Below, piece by piece: positions 40,169 to 49,122 of a stretch of DNA of 64,000 nucleotides. The notes beneath the pieces are model-generated. The model worked only from the letters and a program-made list of their open reading frames with translations, was not told the DNA's origin and did no database searches. Positions within the stretch are counted from its first letter, which is position 1. Each line of letters begins with the position of its first letter. The position numbers were made by a program, and so were the translations under genes. Origin of the DNA: CADCVT01 sp036389485 (GTDB taxonomy: Bacteria > Actinomycetota > Thermoleophilia > Solirubrobacterales > Solirubrobacteraceae); NCBI GenBank assembly GCA_036389485.1, contig DASVPR010000025.1:1-64000 (forward strand). The letters are read 5' to 3'.

Positions 40169-41235
40169 AGGTCGGGATCGTCGGCATGCCGAACGCGGGG
40201 AAGTCCTCGCTCTTCAACGCGCTGACGAAGGCGGGCGCGGACGCGGCGAACTACCCGTTCACGACGATCGAGCCGAACGTGGCGATCGTGCCGGTGCGCG
40301 ACGAGCGCCTGGACGCGGTCGCGCGCGTCGTCGGGTCGTCGGCCGTCGTGCCCGACACCATCGCCTTCCATGACATCGCCGGCCTCGTCCGTGGCGCCCA
40401 TGAGGGGGAGGGGCTGGGGAACCAGTTCCTCGCCAACATCCGCGAGACCGACGCGATCGTCCACGTCGTTCGCAGTCACACCGACGAGAACGTCGTCCAC
40501 CCCGAAGGGTTGGTCGATCCGCTGCGCGACATCGAGACGATCGAGACCGAGCTCGTCTACGCGGACCTCGACGCCGCCGAGCGCCGGCTCCAGCGCGTGG
40601 TGCGCACCGCCCGCGGCGGGGACAAGGCCGCGATCGCCGAGCAGGCGTGGCTCGAGCAGGTGATCGAGGCGCTGCAGGCCGGCCGCCCGGCGCGGACCGT
40701 CCCGCGCCCGTCCGAACTGCCGGAGACGCTGTTCGCGCTGACCGCCAAGCCGGTCCTGTTCGTCGCGAACGTGGACGAGGGCGACGACGAGGTGCCCGCG
40801 GCGATCGCCGCGTACGCGGCGGCGCAGGGGGCGAAGGCCGTCGCGGTGTCGGCGCGCATCGAGGCCGAGCTGTCCGAGCTCGACGACGAGGACGCCGCGG
40901 CGATGCGGTCCGACATGGGGCTGACGGAGTCCGGCCTCGACCGGGTCGTCCGCGGCGCGTTCGAGCTGCTCGGCCTCATCGCGTTCTTCACGGCGGGGGA
41001 GGCGAAGCCCGCGCAGTCGTGGCACCTGCGCGACGGCCTGAGCGCGTGGCACGCGGCCGGCGAGATCCACTCCGACATCCAGAAGGGCTTCGTGCGCGCC
41101 GAGGTCATCGGCTGGCGCGAGCTGGTCGAGGCGGGTGGCTACGCGGGCGCGCGGGACAAGGGGATCCTGCGGCTCGAGGGCCGCGACTACGTCATGCGCG
41201 ACGGCGACGTCATCACCGTCAAGTTCACGCCCTAG
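40165..41235 (+). CDS. ychF: Ribosome-binding ATPase YchF (OBG family)
   Basis: 356 aa. G1 GMPNAGKSSLFNAL, switch/G3 FHDIAGLVRGAHEGEGLGN, helical domain with a coiled coil, then the C-terminal TGS domain (LRLEGRDYVMRDGDVITVKF). Ribosome-associated stress ATPase conserved across bacteria. Overlaps the PAP2 stop; followed by two strong hairpins. Confidence 0.97.
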   Translation: MKVGIVGMPNAGKSSLFNALTKAGADAANYPFTTIEPNVAIVPVRDERLDAVARVVGSSAVVPDTIAFHDIAGLVRGAHEGEGLGNQFLANIRETDAIVHVVRSHTDENVVHPEGLVDPLRDIETIETELVYADLDAAERRLQRVVRTARGGDKAAIAEQAWLEQVIEALQAGRPARTVPRPSELPETLFALTAKPVLFVANVDEGDDEVPAAIAAYAAAQGAKAVAVSARIEAELSELDDEDAAAMRSDMGLTESGLDRVVRGAFELLGLIAFFTAGEAKPAQSWHLRDGLSAWHAAGEIHSDIQKGFVRAEVIGWRELVEAGGYAGARDKGILRLEGRDYVMRDGDVITVKFTP

Positions 41236-41240
41236 AAAGG

Positions 41241-41271
41241 CCGAAGGCCCCAACGGGGGCGGGGCCTTCGG
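41241..41271. terminator. Terminator hairpin 1 after ychF
   Basis: Perfect 11-bp stem CCGAAGGCCCC/GGGGCCTTCGG with a 9-base loop, six bases after the ychF stop. On the minus strand it is followed by CTTTCTAGG, so it may also stop transcripts of the peptide gene. Confidence 0.8.
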
Positions 41272-41280
41272 TGGGGAGAG

Positions 41281-41313
41281 CCGGCGCCCCGAGAGAGGAG
41301 CTCGGGGCGCCGG
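41281..41313. terminator. Terminator hairpin 2 between ychF and the peptide gene
   Basis: Perfect 13-bp stem CCGGCGCCCCGAG/CTCGGGGCGCCGG with a 7-base loop, followed on the plus strand by acaccttgttgct. Serves the convergent pair together with hairpin 1. Confidence 0.8.
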
Positions 41314-41326
41314 ACACCTTGTTGCT

Positions 41327-41491
41327 CTAGGCGGGCGGCAGCTCCTGGCAGCCCGCCTGACTGATCACCGACTGCCCCGCGGCGTTGACCTGGATGTCGT
41401 AGCAGATGGTCCCCGCGGCGCCCGCGGTCGGGGCGAAGAGCCCCAGGGCGGACAGCGCGCCGACGGTCAGAAGAGCGAAACGCTTGCGCAT
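41327..41491 (-). CDS. Exported two-cysteine mini-peptide 1 (54 aa precursor)
   Basis: Not recognised. Basic MRKR start, hydrophobic core and a likely cleavage site at TAGA/AG leave a mature peptide of about 29 residues with two Cys (ICYDIQ and AGCQEL) and an ELPPA end. The ATG at 41491 has GGGAGG nine bases upstream, a rare good SD here; the frame is open further upstream but without support. Downstream of the LAL regulator on the same strand (84-base gap). Confidence 0.75.
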   Translation of the reverse strand: MRKRFALLTVGALSALGLFAPTAGAAGTICYDIQVNAAGQSVISQAGCQELPPA

Positions 41492-41575
41492 GTGTGTGTG
41501 CCTCCCGTGCACGGTGTGACTCTCGTGGACGGGAGTGTGGAGTCGAAGCACGGCCACCGCATGAGTGGCGGCCAC

Positions 41576-44374
41576 TCATCTTTCGGCGAGCGCCTGCCGG
41601 AGGTCGCGGCGCGAGCCGATGTCGAGCTTGAGGTACGCCTGCCGCAGCTGGTTCTCGACGGTGCGGATGCTGAGGAAGAGCGCCTGCGCGATGTCGCGGT
41701 TCGAGAGCCCCTCGGCGGCCATCTCGGCGATCCGCAGCTGGCTCGGCGTGAGCGCCTCGACGCCCGAGATCGCGCGGCGGCGCGGCCGCGCCCCGCTCGC
41801 CGCCAGCTCCTGCTCGGCGTGCGCGGCGAGCTGCGACGCCCCGCAGCGGTGCGCGAGGTCGAGGCCCTCGCGCAACGGGTCGCGCGACGCCGCGCGCTCG
41901 CCGGCGCGGCGCAGGGCGGCGCCGTAGTCGACCAGCGCGCGGGCTCTGAGGAGCCGCGACGGCGAGGGCTCGAGCGCGCCGACGGCCTCCCGCAGGCGAT
42001 CGATCGAGCTCTCGGTCAGGCCGAGGACGCGGAGGGACGCGCCAAGCGCGTGCCGCGCGGCGAACGCCGTTCCCAGCTCGAGCTCCTCGGCGGCGAGCGC
42101 GCGCGCTTCGTCGTGGCGGCCCATCCGGAGGAGCGCCTCCGCGGCGCCGGACCGCCAGCCCTGGACCGCCGGGTTGTCGACGCCGTAGCGCCTCATGACT
42201 TCACCGGAAGCGCGGAAGTCGTCGAGCGCCTCCTCGCGGCGGTCCTGCGCGAGCCGCAGCCGCGCGCGGGCGTGGAGGTACAGCGCGGCGCGCGCGGTGC
42301 CCTGCTGCCAGTCCGTCAGCTCCCTCGACGCGAGGACGGCGTCGGCCTCGTCGCCGCGCCCCTGCTCGCCGAGCGTCTCGATGAGCGTCGCGATCGCCAC
42401 CGGCTCCGCCCACGCGAGCGCGTGTTCGTCGGCCATCTCCAGCGCCTCGCGCGACTCTGCCTCGGCGTCGGCGAGCGCGCCGCGCCGGAACGCGACGTCG
42501 GCGTGCATCGTCAGCGCGAGCGCCGCGCCGGAGACGTCGCCGCTGCGCCGCGCGAGGTCGAGCGCGCCGCGCGCGACCTCCGCCGCCCGCTCGACCTCGT
42601 CCGCGTTCATGAGCGCCGCGAGGACGAGGATCGCGCCCGTCCCGCGGATGCCCTCCGCCGTCAGGCCGCCCGCCAGCGCGAGCTCGGCGAGCTCCGCCGC
42701 GTCGGTCGCCGTGCCGTGGTCGGTCGCCTTGTACGCCAGCGCGGCGAGGAGATAGCGCTCCGCCGGCGTCGCCGCGCCCTGCGCCTCCGCCCGCCGCGCG
42801 GCCGCCTGCTCCGGCGTCACGTCGCCGCGGATCGTCTCGAGGGCGATGAGCGCGAGGCGAACCTCGCGGGCGAGGCCGGGATCGGAACGGTCGGCGTGGT
42901 CCGCGGCCGCACCCGAGTCGAGGCTCGCGAGCTCCCCTCGGACCCACTCCAGCGCGGCCTCCGGATTCGGATCGAGGGTCCAGGCGCGGGCGAGGGCGTG
43001 CGTGGCGCGGAGCCGCTCGTCGGGGTCCTCGCTCGAGTCGCGGCCGAGGAGGAGGTGCTCGATCGCCGCCGGGTCGTACGCGCGCATCTCCGCCTGGCCG
43101 AGCGCGAGCAGGAGGCCCGGGCGCTCGGCGGCGGGCGGCGGCTCCTCCAGCGCGCGGCGCAGGAGTGCGGCGGCGCGGCGGGGGTCGGGCTCCGTCGCGG
43201 CGGCGTCGCGGAGGAGCCGGACCGCCGCGGCGTCCCCGAACGGCTCGGCGGCGAGGAGGTGAGGGACCGCACGCGCGGCGGGCTCGCCCGCCTCGTCGAG
43301 GAGCCGCGCGGCGCGGGCGTGCCACCGCCCGCGCTCCGCCACCGGGAACGCCTCGTACAGCGCCGTGCGCACGATCGGGTGGAGGAACCGCAGCGGCCGG
43401 CCCGGCGCGAGGATCCGCGCGGCGGCGAGCGCGTCCGCGGCGTGGGCGGCGGCGTCGGCATCGACACCCGCGACCGCCGCGGCGTGCGCGAGCGACGCGT
43501 CCCGGTCGAGGACCGCGACCGCCCGCGCGATCCCCGTCGCCTCCGGCGGAAGCGCGTCGAGGCGGTGCAGCACCGACCGCGCCAGCGTCCCGGCGCGGAG
43601 TGAGTGCGCAGCTTCGTCGTCGGCCGCGACGGTCCCGCCCGCGGCGACGCTCGCGGCGACCTCGCGGACGAAGAGCGGGTTGCCGCCGGCCAGCTCGTGG
43701 ACCTCGCGGCACAGGCGCTCGTCGGCGTGCGCGCCCGCCTCGCTGCGCACGAGCGCCTCGGAGGCCGGCGCGCTGAGGGCCGACGGCCGCAGCAGCGTCC
43801 CCGCCGCGCGCGCCTGCTCGGCGAGGGCGTCGAGCAGCGTCTGCGGCGCGCCCGGCTCGCCGGTGCGGGCCGCGACGACCAGCGCGACCGGCAGCTCGTC
43901 GAGGCGCCGCGCGAGGTACGCCAGCCAGCGCAGCGAAGCGGCGTCGGACCAGTGCGCGTCGTCGACCGCGACGCAGAGCGGCCCCTCCGCGGCGAGGTCC
44001 GCCGTCGCCCAGTAGAGCGCGTGGACGAGCGACGGCTCGTCCTGCTCGGCCGGCGCGAGCGCCGCGGAGGAACGCGATTGGGCGCCGAGCAGCGCCGAGG
44101 CCGGCGTTGCCGCGGCGCCCAGCGCGCGCCCGCGCAGCGCGCCCTCGAGCACCTGACGCACGACGCCGAACGTCAGGTCGCGCTCGAGCTCGCCCCCGCG
44201 GCCGCGCAGCAGCGTGACCCCGTCCTCCGCGGCGCCCCCGAGCGCGGCGTCGAGCAGGGTGGTCTTGCCAATGCCGGGATCCCCCTCGATGACCGCCAGC
44301 GCGCCGCGCCCCGCACCCGCGGACGCGACCACCTCGCCCAGGACCCCCAGCTCGACGTCCCTCTCGAGCAGCAC
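41576..44374 (-). CDS. LAL-type LuxR transcriptional regulator
   Basis: 932 aa. N-terminal STAND/AAA ATPase: Walker A EGDPGIGKTTLLD (about 30-42), Walker B region LCVAVDDAHWSD. A long middle region of TPR-like helical repeats (about 350-850) follows. The C-terminal LuxR HTH reads LTPSQLRIAEMAAEGLSNRD then SIRTVENQL. Such regulators respond to ligands or protein partners. GTG start at 44374, CATCAT just upstream. Flanked on both sides by tiny exported two-Cys peptides. Confidence 0.93.
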   Translation of the reverse strand: MLLERDVELGVLGEVVASAGAGRGALAVIEGDPGIGKTTLLDAALGGAAEDGVTLLRGRGGELERDLTFGVVRQVLEGALRGRALGAAATPASALLGAQSRSSAALAPAEQDEPSLVHALYWATADLAAEGPLCVAVDDAHWSDAASLRWLAYLARRLDELPVALVVAARTGEPGAPQTLLDALAEQARAAGTLLRPSALSAPASEALVRSEAGAHADERLCREVHELAGGNPLFVREVAASVAAGGTVAADDEAAHSLRAGTLARSVLHRLDALPPEATGIARAVAVLDRDASLAHAAAVAGVDADAAAHAADALAAARILAPGRPLRFLHPIVRTALYEAFPVAERGRWHARAARLLDEAGEPAARAVPHLLAAEPFGDAAAVRLLRDAAATEPDPRRAAALLRRALEEPPPAAERPGLLLALGQAEMRAYDPAAIEHLLLGRDSSEDPDERLRATHALARAWTLDPNPEAALEWVRGELASLDSGAAADHADRSDPGLAREVRLALIALETIRGDVTPEQAAARRAEAQGAATPAERYLLAALAYKATDHGTATDAAELAELALAGGLTAEGIRGTGAILVLAALMNADEVERAAEVARGALDLARRSGDVSGAALALTMHADVAFRRGALADAEAESREALEMADEHALAWAEPVAIATLIETLGEQGRGDEADAVLASRELTDWQQGTARAALYLHARARLRLAQDRREEALDDFRASGEVMRRYGVDNPAVQGWRSGAAEALLRMGRHDEARALAAEELELGTAFAARHALGASLRVLGLTESSIDRLREAVGALEPSPSRLLRARALVDYGAALRRAGERAASRDPLREGLDLAHRCGASQLAAHAEQELAASGARPRRRAISGVEALTPSQLRIAEMAAEGLSNRDIAQALFLSIRTVENQLRQAYLKLDIGSRRDLRQALAER

Positions 44375-44476
44375 GAGCGATGATGATGCCGGTTGCCGTT
44401 CCGTGGCGTCCTAGCTACTCTCCGGCCCGTCGTCGAGGTCGCCGCGTGGGAGCGGCGGCGGGTAGGGGGTTGAAGG
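44375..44476. promoter_or_regulatory. Shared intergenic region, LAL regulator and peptide 2
   Basis: About 100 bases between divergent starts. Plus-strand TTGCCG (44393-44398)-N17-TACTCT (44416-44421) could be the promoter of peptide 2. Minus-strand CATCAT copies lie 5-8 bases from the LAL GTG. TAGCTA (44412-44417) is a palindrome in the centre. All weak matches. Confidence 0.4.
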
Positions 44477-44608
44477 ATGAAGCGCATGGCTGCACTGCTG
44501 GCCGTGATGGGAGCTGTGACCGCGATCGCGCCCGCGGCTGCACCGGCCGCGACCGCGGACTCGACCTGCATCGGGGCCTCGCTCCTCGTCGTCCGGCTCT
44601 GCAGGTAG
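44477..44608 (+). CDS. Exported two-cysteine mini-peptide 2 (43 aa precursor)
   Basis: Not recognised. MKR start, hydrophobic Ala-rich signal, cleavage likely near PAATA/DS, leaving about 16-17 residues with two Cys (STCIGASL...RLCR). GAAGG abuts the first ATG; the second ATG at 44486 is nine bases away and may be the true start. Divergent from the LAL regulator. Its TAG is followed directly by the reverse TAG of the glycosidase gene. Confidence 0.7.
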   Translation: MKRMAALLAVMGAVTAIAPAAAPAATADSTCIGASLLVVRLCR

Positions 44609-46621
44609 CTACGCGACGAGCTCCAGCCGGCGCTCGCGGTCGGGATCCGCGTACGCCGCGACGGGCTCGGGCTCGTAGCCGCTGAGCCGCCAGATGTCGC
44701 GCAAGAACCAGAACATCGCGGCGACCAGCGTCAACAGGAGGCCCAGCACGCCGGCGGCGAGCGCCGTCGAGCCGAGCCCTGACTCCGCCCGCGGGCCGTC
44801 GCTCGTGACGGCCGCGAACGCGCGCGGCGGCGCCGACCGGTACATCGGCGTGGACGCGAAGTGCGACGCGGCGACGTCCCACGCCGGCTTGCGCTCGTCC
44901 GTCTTGTAGTCGAGCAGCCCCTTGTTGTGGATCGCGTCGCGCGGGACCCCCTCGCGCTGCGCGCCGCCGTCCCAGTCCGGCTTGACCGCGAACTCCCGCA
45001 GCGTCCAGTAGATCGCGCCGGACATGAACCCGAGCCGCCGGATCAGCGACAGGTTCGCGTCGACGTACTGCGCCTGGAACGCGAACGTCTCCTTCAGGTC
45101 CGCCGGGCCGTCCATCGTCGCCTCCGCCCCGAACTCGGTCATCACGAGCGCCTGGTGCGAGTACACGCCGCGCGCCCACCTCAGGAACGGCTCGAGGTCG
45201 GCGAAGTCCCCGGTCTCGTTGCCCTCGTCGCCCTGGTACCAGCCGAAGTAGCTGTTCAGGCCGAGCAGGTCGAACTTGTCGTAGACGGCCTGCTTGGGGA
45301 AGCCCGGCCACGCGAGGATGTCGACGGAAGCCGGCAGCGTGTGGTCGAGGTCCTCCACGATCTCGCGTGCGGTGTTGAGGAAGATGCCGCTGGTGCGCGT
45401 CGAGTCCGGCCGCGGGGACAGCTCGTTGGCGACCGAGTGCGTGATGACCGACGGATGGTTGCGCGCCTCGAGCACCGTTCGGCGGACGCTCCCCAGCTCG
45501 CGCGAGCGCCCCTCGCGCGTGCGCAGCTGCACGTCGCGGTGGTAGATCGGCGCCTGGCTCCACACGAGGATGCCCTCCTCGTCGAGCCGCGTCAGCAGCC
45601 GCGGGTCGAGGAGGTAGTGCGCGCGGGTGACGTTCGCGCCGATCGCCTTCAGGTCGCGCACGATCTGCTCGACGTCGGCGTCGGTCAGCGCGGGGCCGTG
45701 GCCCGCCGCGTCCTCCTGGATCGAGGTGCCGCGCAGATCGAGGCGCCGGCCGTTCAGCTCCAGGTGCCCGTTGCGCACCGTCACGCTCCGCAGCCCGACC
45801 CTCGACTGCTCCGCGTGCTCGACGACGTCCCCGAGGCGCGCCTGGACCGTCGCGTCGTAGAGGACGGGCCGCTCGGGCGACCACAGCTCCGGGTCCTTGA
45901 CCGGCACGCCGAACTGCACGCGCGCGGTGTCGCCGAGCGCGACCGTCCGCACGCGCATCGTCCTCTGCACCGCCTTGCCGTCCGGGCCGCGCAGCCGCAC
46001 GGCGACGAGCGGCCGGACCGCCTCGCCGGTCCGGTTCGTCAGCCACGTGTCGAGGCGGACCTGCGCCGTGCAGGGGCCGTCGCAGTGGACCTCGCTCAGC
46101 AGCCCGGTGCCGCGCAGCTCGACGCGCCCGCGCGGCACGAGCTCGACCTCGCGCGTGATCCCGCCCCAGTTCCACCAGCCCTCGCGGTAGCCGGGCGTGC
46201 GCCGGTTGTCGACGCGCACGACGAGCAGGTTCTCCCTGCCGGGTCGCAGCCCGGCGGCCGGGAGCGTGAACGGCGTGTACGGGTCGCTGTTGACGCCGAT
46301 CGGGTTGCCGTTCAGGTAGATCTCGGCGCGCCGGCGGACCTGCTCGAACCGCAGCGACCAGTCGTGCCCCGGCTTGGTCTCCGGCCCCCTGAAGCGCAGC
46401 CGGTACCACGCAATCCGCCCGGGCCAGACTTCCGCGGTGGGGATCGGGTCCATCACGTGCGGGACGGTGATGTCGCGCCACGGCCCCTGCGCCCCGTCGG
46501 CGAACTCCCAGCCCTCGTTCAGGGGCAGGCTGCCGCGGACCTCGGCGTCGGAGGCCGCGGGGGCGAGCGCGAGCAGCGCAAGCGCCAGGGGAACTAGGAG
46601 GCGGCGCACGGCGGGCGACAT
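44609..46621 (-). CDS. Secreted, membrane-anchored glycoside hydrolase family 2 protein
   Basis: 670 aa. Signal peptide (about 1-26), sugar-binding beta-sandwich (WYRLRF, AEIYLNGNPIGVN), immunoglobulin-like domain, TIM barrel with acid/base Glu in ARNHPSVITHSVANE and nucleophile Glu in LVMTEFGAEATMD, then a C-terminal transmembrane helix (about 618-642) and short cytoplasmic tail. Beta-galactosidase/glucuronidase/mannosidase type; sugar not assignable. Acts outside the cell, attached to the membrane. Confidence 0.9.
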   Translation of the reverse strand: MSPAVRRLLVPLALALLALAPAASDAEVRGSLPLNEGWEFADGAQGPWRDITVPHVMDPIPTAEVWPGRIAWYRLRFRGPETKPGHDWSLRFEQVRRRAEIYLNGNPIGVNSDPYTPFTLPAAGLRPGRENLLVVRVDNRRTPGYREGWWNWGGITREVELVPRGRVELRGTGLLSEVHCDGPCTAQVRLDTWLTNRTGEAVRPLVAVRLRGPDGKAVQRTMRVRTVALGDTARVQFGVPVKDPELWSPERPVLYDATVQARLGDVVEHAEQSRVGLRSVTVRNGHLELNGRRLDLRGTSIQEDAAGHGPALTDADVEQIVRDLKAIGANVTRAHYLLDPRLLTRLDEEGILVWSQAPIYHRDVQLRTREGRSRELGSVRRTVLEARNHPSVITHSVANELSPRPDSTRTSGIFLNTAREIVEDLDHTLPASVDILAWPGFPKQAVYDKFDLLGLNSYFGWYQGDEGNETGDFADLEPFLRWARGVYSHQALVMTEFGAEATMDGPADLKETFAFQAQYVDANLSLIRRLGFMSGAIYWTLREFAVKPDWDGGAQREGVPRDAIHNKGLLDYKTDERKPAWDVAASHFASTPMYRSAPPRAFAAVTSDGPRAESGLGSTALAAGVLGLLLTLVAAMFWFLRDIWRLSGYEPEPVAAYADPDRERRLELVA

Positions 46622-46636
46622 TCTGACGCAGGCTCC

Positions 46637-47494
46637 CTACGGCTCGCCGAGGCGCTCCAGTCGCTCCGCGAGCCGGCGCATCCCGCGACCGCGCGCCGCG
46701 GCGGCTCCGGAGAGCCAGTCGGTGGGCGTGTCGGGGGGCGGTTCGAGGGGCACGTGGACGAGCGTCGCGATCTCCCGGAAGGCCCGCAGCTCCTCCGCGC
46801 CGTCGCGCAGCGCGGCCCCGATCCGGGGCCGCAGCCGCACCGACGCGGCGATCGTCGCCTCGAGCGTTCCGTGCTCACGGAGGAGGTCCTTCGCCGTCTT
46901 CTCGCCGATCCCCTTCGCGCCCGGGAGGCCGTCGCTCGGGTCGCCGCGCAAGGCGATGAAGTCCGGCACCTGCTCGGGGTCGACGCCGTAGCGCCTGCGG
47001 ACCTGCGCGGGCCCGATCAGCTCCGGGCCGTCCTTTCCGCCGCGCGGGAAGAGGACGGACACGCTGTCGGAGACGCACTGGAACATGTCGCGGTCGCCCG
47101 TGTAGAGCAAGGCGGTGCCGCCGGCGTCGGTCTCCGCCCTGGCGAGCGAGCCCAGCAGGTCGTCGGCCTCCAGCGTCTCGTGGCGCTCGACGAGCCAGCC
47201 GAACGCGCCGAAGAAGTCGTCGGCGTCGAGCCACTGGCGCTCGAGCTCCGGCGGCATCTCGGGCCGTTGCGCGTGGTACGGCGGGTACAGCTCCTTGCGG
47301 TAGACGGCCGCCTCGGCGCCGAAGCAGAGGACGACCGCGCGCGGGTCGTGCTGCTCGATCGCCCAGAGGATCAGGTTGACCGTGCCCAGCAGCGCGTTCA
47401 CCGGATGACCGTCCTCGTCGGTGATCGACTTGGGCAGCGCGAAGAACGCCCGGTACAGCAGCGAGGGTGCGTCGACGGCGAGGAGGGGGCCCAC
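46637..47494 (-). CDS. 5'-3' exonuclease (PolA N-terminal type)
   Basis: 285-aa stand-alone flap/5' exonuclease. LLAVDAPSLLYRAFFALP, ETLEADDLLGSLA, YTGDRDMFQCV and the H3TH region GDPSDGLPGAKGIGEKTA give the metal-binding acids and DNA-binding loop. May remove RNA primers or process repair flaps. Follows the glycosidase region on the same strand; divergent from the GGDEF gene across a 102-base gap with no clear promoter. Confidence 0.93.
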   Translation of the reverse strand: MGPLLAVDAPSLLYRAFFALPKSITDEDGHPVNALLGTVNLILWAIEQHDPRAVVLCFGAEAAVYRKELYPPYHAQRPEMPPELERQWLDADDFFGAFGWLVERHETLEADDLLGSLARAETDAGGTALLYTGDRDMFQCVSDSVSVLFPRGGKDGPELIGPAQVRRRYGVDPEQVPDFIALRGDPSDGLPGAKGIGEKTAKDLLREHGTLEATIAASVRLRPRIGAALRDGAEELRAFREIATLVHVPLEPPPDTPTDWLSGAAAARGRGMRRLAERLERLGEP

Positions 47495-47596
47495 GCGCCT
47501 ACCTCAGCAGATTCCGGTCAGGAAGTGGGTGCAATTTCGGGCGTTTACGGGCTGGCAGATCTCAAGGGGAGGGACAAGGATGCCGACTGACGGGGC

Positions 47597-48619
47597 ATGT
47601 CCGCGGTATCCGCGCGCGCGACCGAGCGACTGCTGATCGGCAGGCTCGCGGGCCTGCTGTTCCTGGTCGGCTCGCTCGGGTCGATCCCCGTCAACCAGCT
47701 CTTCGAGCCGGCGGTGGACCCGCGGGCGCACATGATCACCGGGCTGGGCGTCCTCTCGGGGCTCCTCTGCTTCGTGCTGCCGTGGGATCGCATCGGCGAG
47801 CGGTGGTTCCACGCGCTGCCGCCGGTGGCAGCGATCGAGGTCGCGATCACCATGTGGGGCGTCGCCCCGCACGGCAACGCGTACATGTGGTTCCTCGTCT
47901 TCATCGTCGTGTTCGCGGGCTACGCGTTCGAGTCGCGGCGCGCCGTCGCGGCGCATGTCTTCTTCGCCACCGCGATGCTCGCGGTGCCGCTCCTCACCGC
48001 CGACCAGGGCGCGCTCGAGAACGTGATCGCCGAGTCGCTCGTCGCGCTGCCGATCCTGCTCGTCGCGGCGGGCGTCGTCGTGCACCTGCGCGAGCGGCTG
48101 ACCGCGGCGATCGAGGCGGTCGGCGCCGAGGCGCGGCTCGACCCGCTGACCGGCGTCGGCAACTACCGCCTGCTCGACGAGCGCCTCCGCTACGAGCTGA
48201 CGCGGCACCGCCGCACCGGCCGCCCGCTGTCGGTCGTCGTGCTCGACCTCGACAACTTCAAGGCGGTCAACGACGTGCTCGGCCACCTCGCCGGCGACCA
48301 GCTGCTGCGCGAGGTCGCGGAGGCGCTGCGCTCGACCGTGCGCGAGGCGGACACGGTCGTGCGCCAGGGCGGCGACGAGTTCTGCATCCTCGCTCCCGAG
48401 ACCGGCGCCGAGGAGGCCGCGCTGCTGGTCGGCCGGATCAAGCACGCCCTGCGCGCGCTGATCGCGGTCGGCGAGCCGCTGTCGACCAGCGCCGGCTGCG
48501 CGACGTTCCCCGAGGACGCCTCCTCCGCCGAGCTGCTCCTCGCCCAGGCCGACCTCGAGCAGCGCCGCGACAAGGCGGCGGGCCGGGGTGCGCGGGCGAC
48601 GCTGCGCGCCGTGCGCTAG
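47597..48619 (+). CDS. Membrane-bound diguanylate cyclase (GGDEF)
   Basis: 340 aa. Five to six N-terminal transmembrane helices (about 12-160) as a sensor, then a GGDEF domain: LDPLTGVGNYRLL, VVLDLDNFKAVND and RQGGDEF near 253-259, all residues for c-di-GMP synthesis intact. No EAL domain. No RxxD inhibitory site was identified with confidence. A short ORF starting after GGGAGGGACAAGG overlaps the start and could be a leader peptide. Confidence 0.92.
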   Translation: MSAVSARATERLLIGRLAGLLFLVGSLGSIPVNQLFEPAVDPRAHMITGLGVLSGLLCFVLPWDRIGERWFHALPPVAAIEVAITMWGVAPHGNAYMWFLVFIVVFAGYAFESRRAVAAHVFFATAMLAVPLLTADQGALENVIAESLVALPILLVAAGVVVHLRERLTAAIEAVGAEARLDPLTGVGNYRLLDERLRYELTRHRRTGRPLSVVVLDLDNFKAVNDVLGHLAGDQLLREVAEALRSTVREADTVVRQGGDEFCILAPETGAEEAALLVGRIKHALRALIAVGEPLSTSAGCATFPEDASSAELLLAQADLEQRRDKAAGRGARATLRAVR

Positions 48620-48629
48620 CGTCGAGCGC

Positions 48630-49085
48630 ATGCTGACGGTCAACGGGATTGAAGAGCTCCGCGGTCGCGTGGGCGAGGAGCTCGGCGTGTCCGAGTGGCA
48701 CGAGGTCACGCAGGAGAAGGTCGACGCGTTCGCCGAGGTCACCGGCGACGACCAGTGGATCCACATCGATCCCGAGCGCGCGAAGGAGACGCCGTTCGGC
48801 GGCACGATCGCGCACGGCTACTACACGCTGTCTCTCGCGCCCCGCTTCTCGTACGACCTCTTCCGGCTCGAGGGCGTCGCGTTCGGCTTGAACTACGGCC
48901 TCAACAAGGTCCGCTTCCCGGCCCCGATGCCGGTCGGCGACCGCGTCCGGATGCGGATGGAGCTGCAGTCCGTCGACGACATCCCCGGCGGAGCGCAGAT
49001 CACGATGAAGCTGACGTTCGAGCGCGCCGGCGGCGACAAGCCGGTCTGCGTCGCCGAGTCGCTCAGCCGCGTGTACTCGGGCTAG
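48630..49085 (+). CDS. MaoC-like enoyl-CoA hydratase
   Basis: 151-aa hot-dog-fold hydratase. Catalytic segment VTGDDQWIHIDPERA and FGGTIAHGYYTLSL carry the Asp/His pair. Acts on short or medium enoyl-CoA. ATG 48630 has TAGCGT seven bases upstream; the -10 covers the stop codon of the GGDEF gene, so it is probably separately transcribed and leaderless. Confidence 0.92.
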   Translation: MLTVNGIEELRGRVGEELGVSEWHEVTQEKVDAFAEVTGDDQWIHIDPERAKETPFGGTIAHGYYTLSLAPRFSYDLFRLEGVAFGLNYGLNKVRFPAPMPVGDRVRMRMELQSVDDIPGGAQITMKLTFERAGGDKPVCVAESLSRVYSG

Positions 49086-49122
49086 GGGGCGAACCCGCGC
49101 CCGAGACCACCTCGTCGGGGGT

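Noticed and set aside
47578..47634. 18-codon leader ORF overlapping the GGDEF start
   Set aside because: It has an AG-rich site before its ATG but composition typical of a shadow frame; not called as a gene, only noted in the GGDEF entry.
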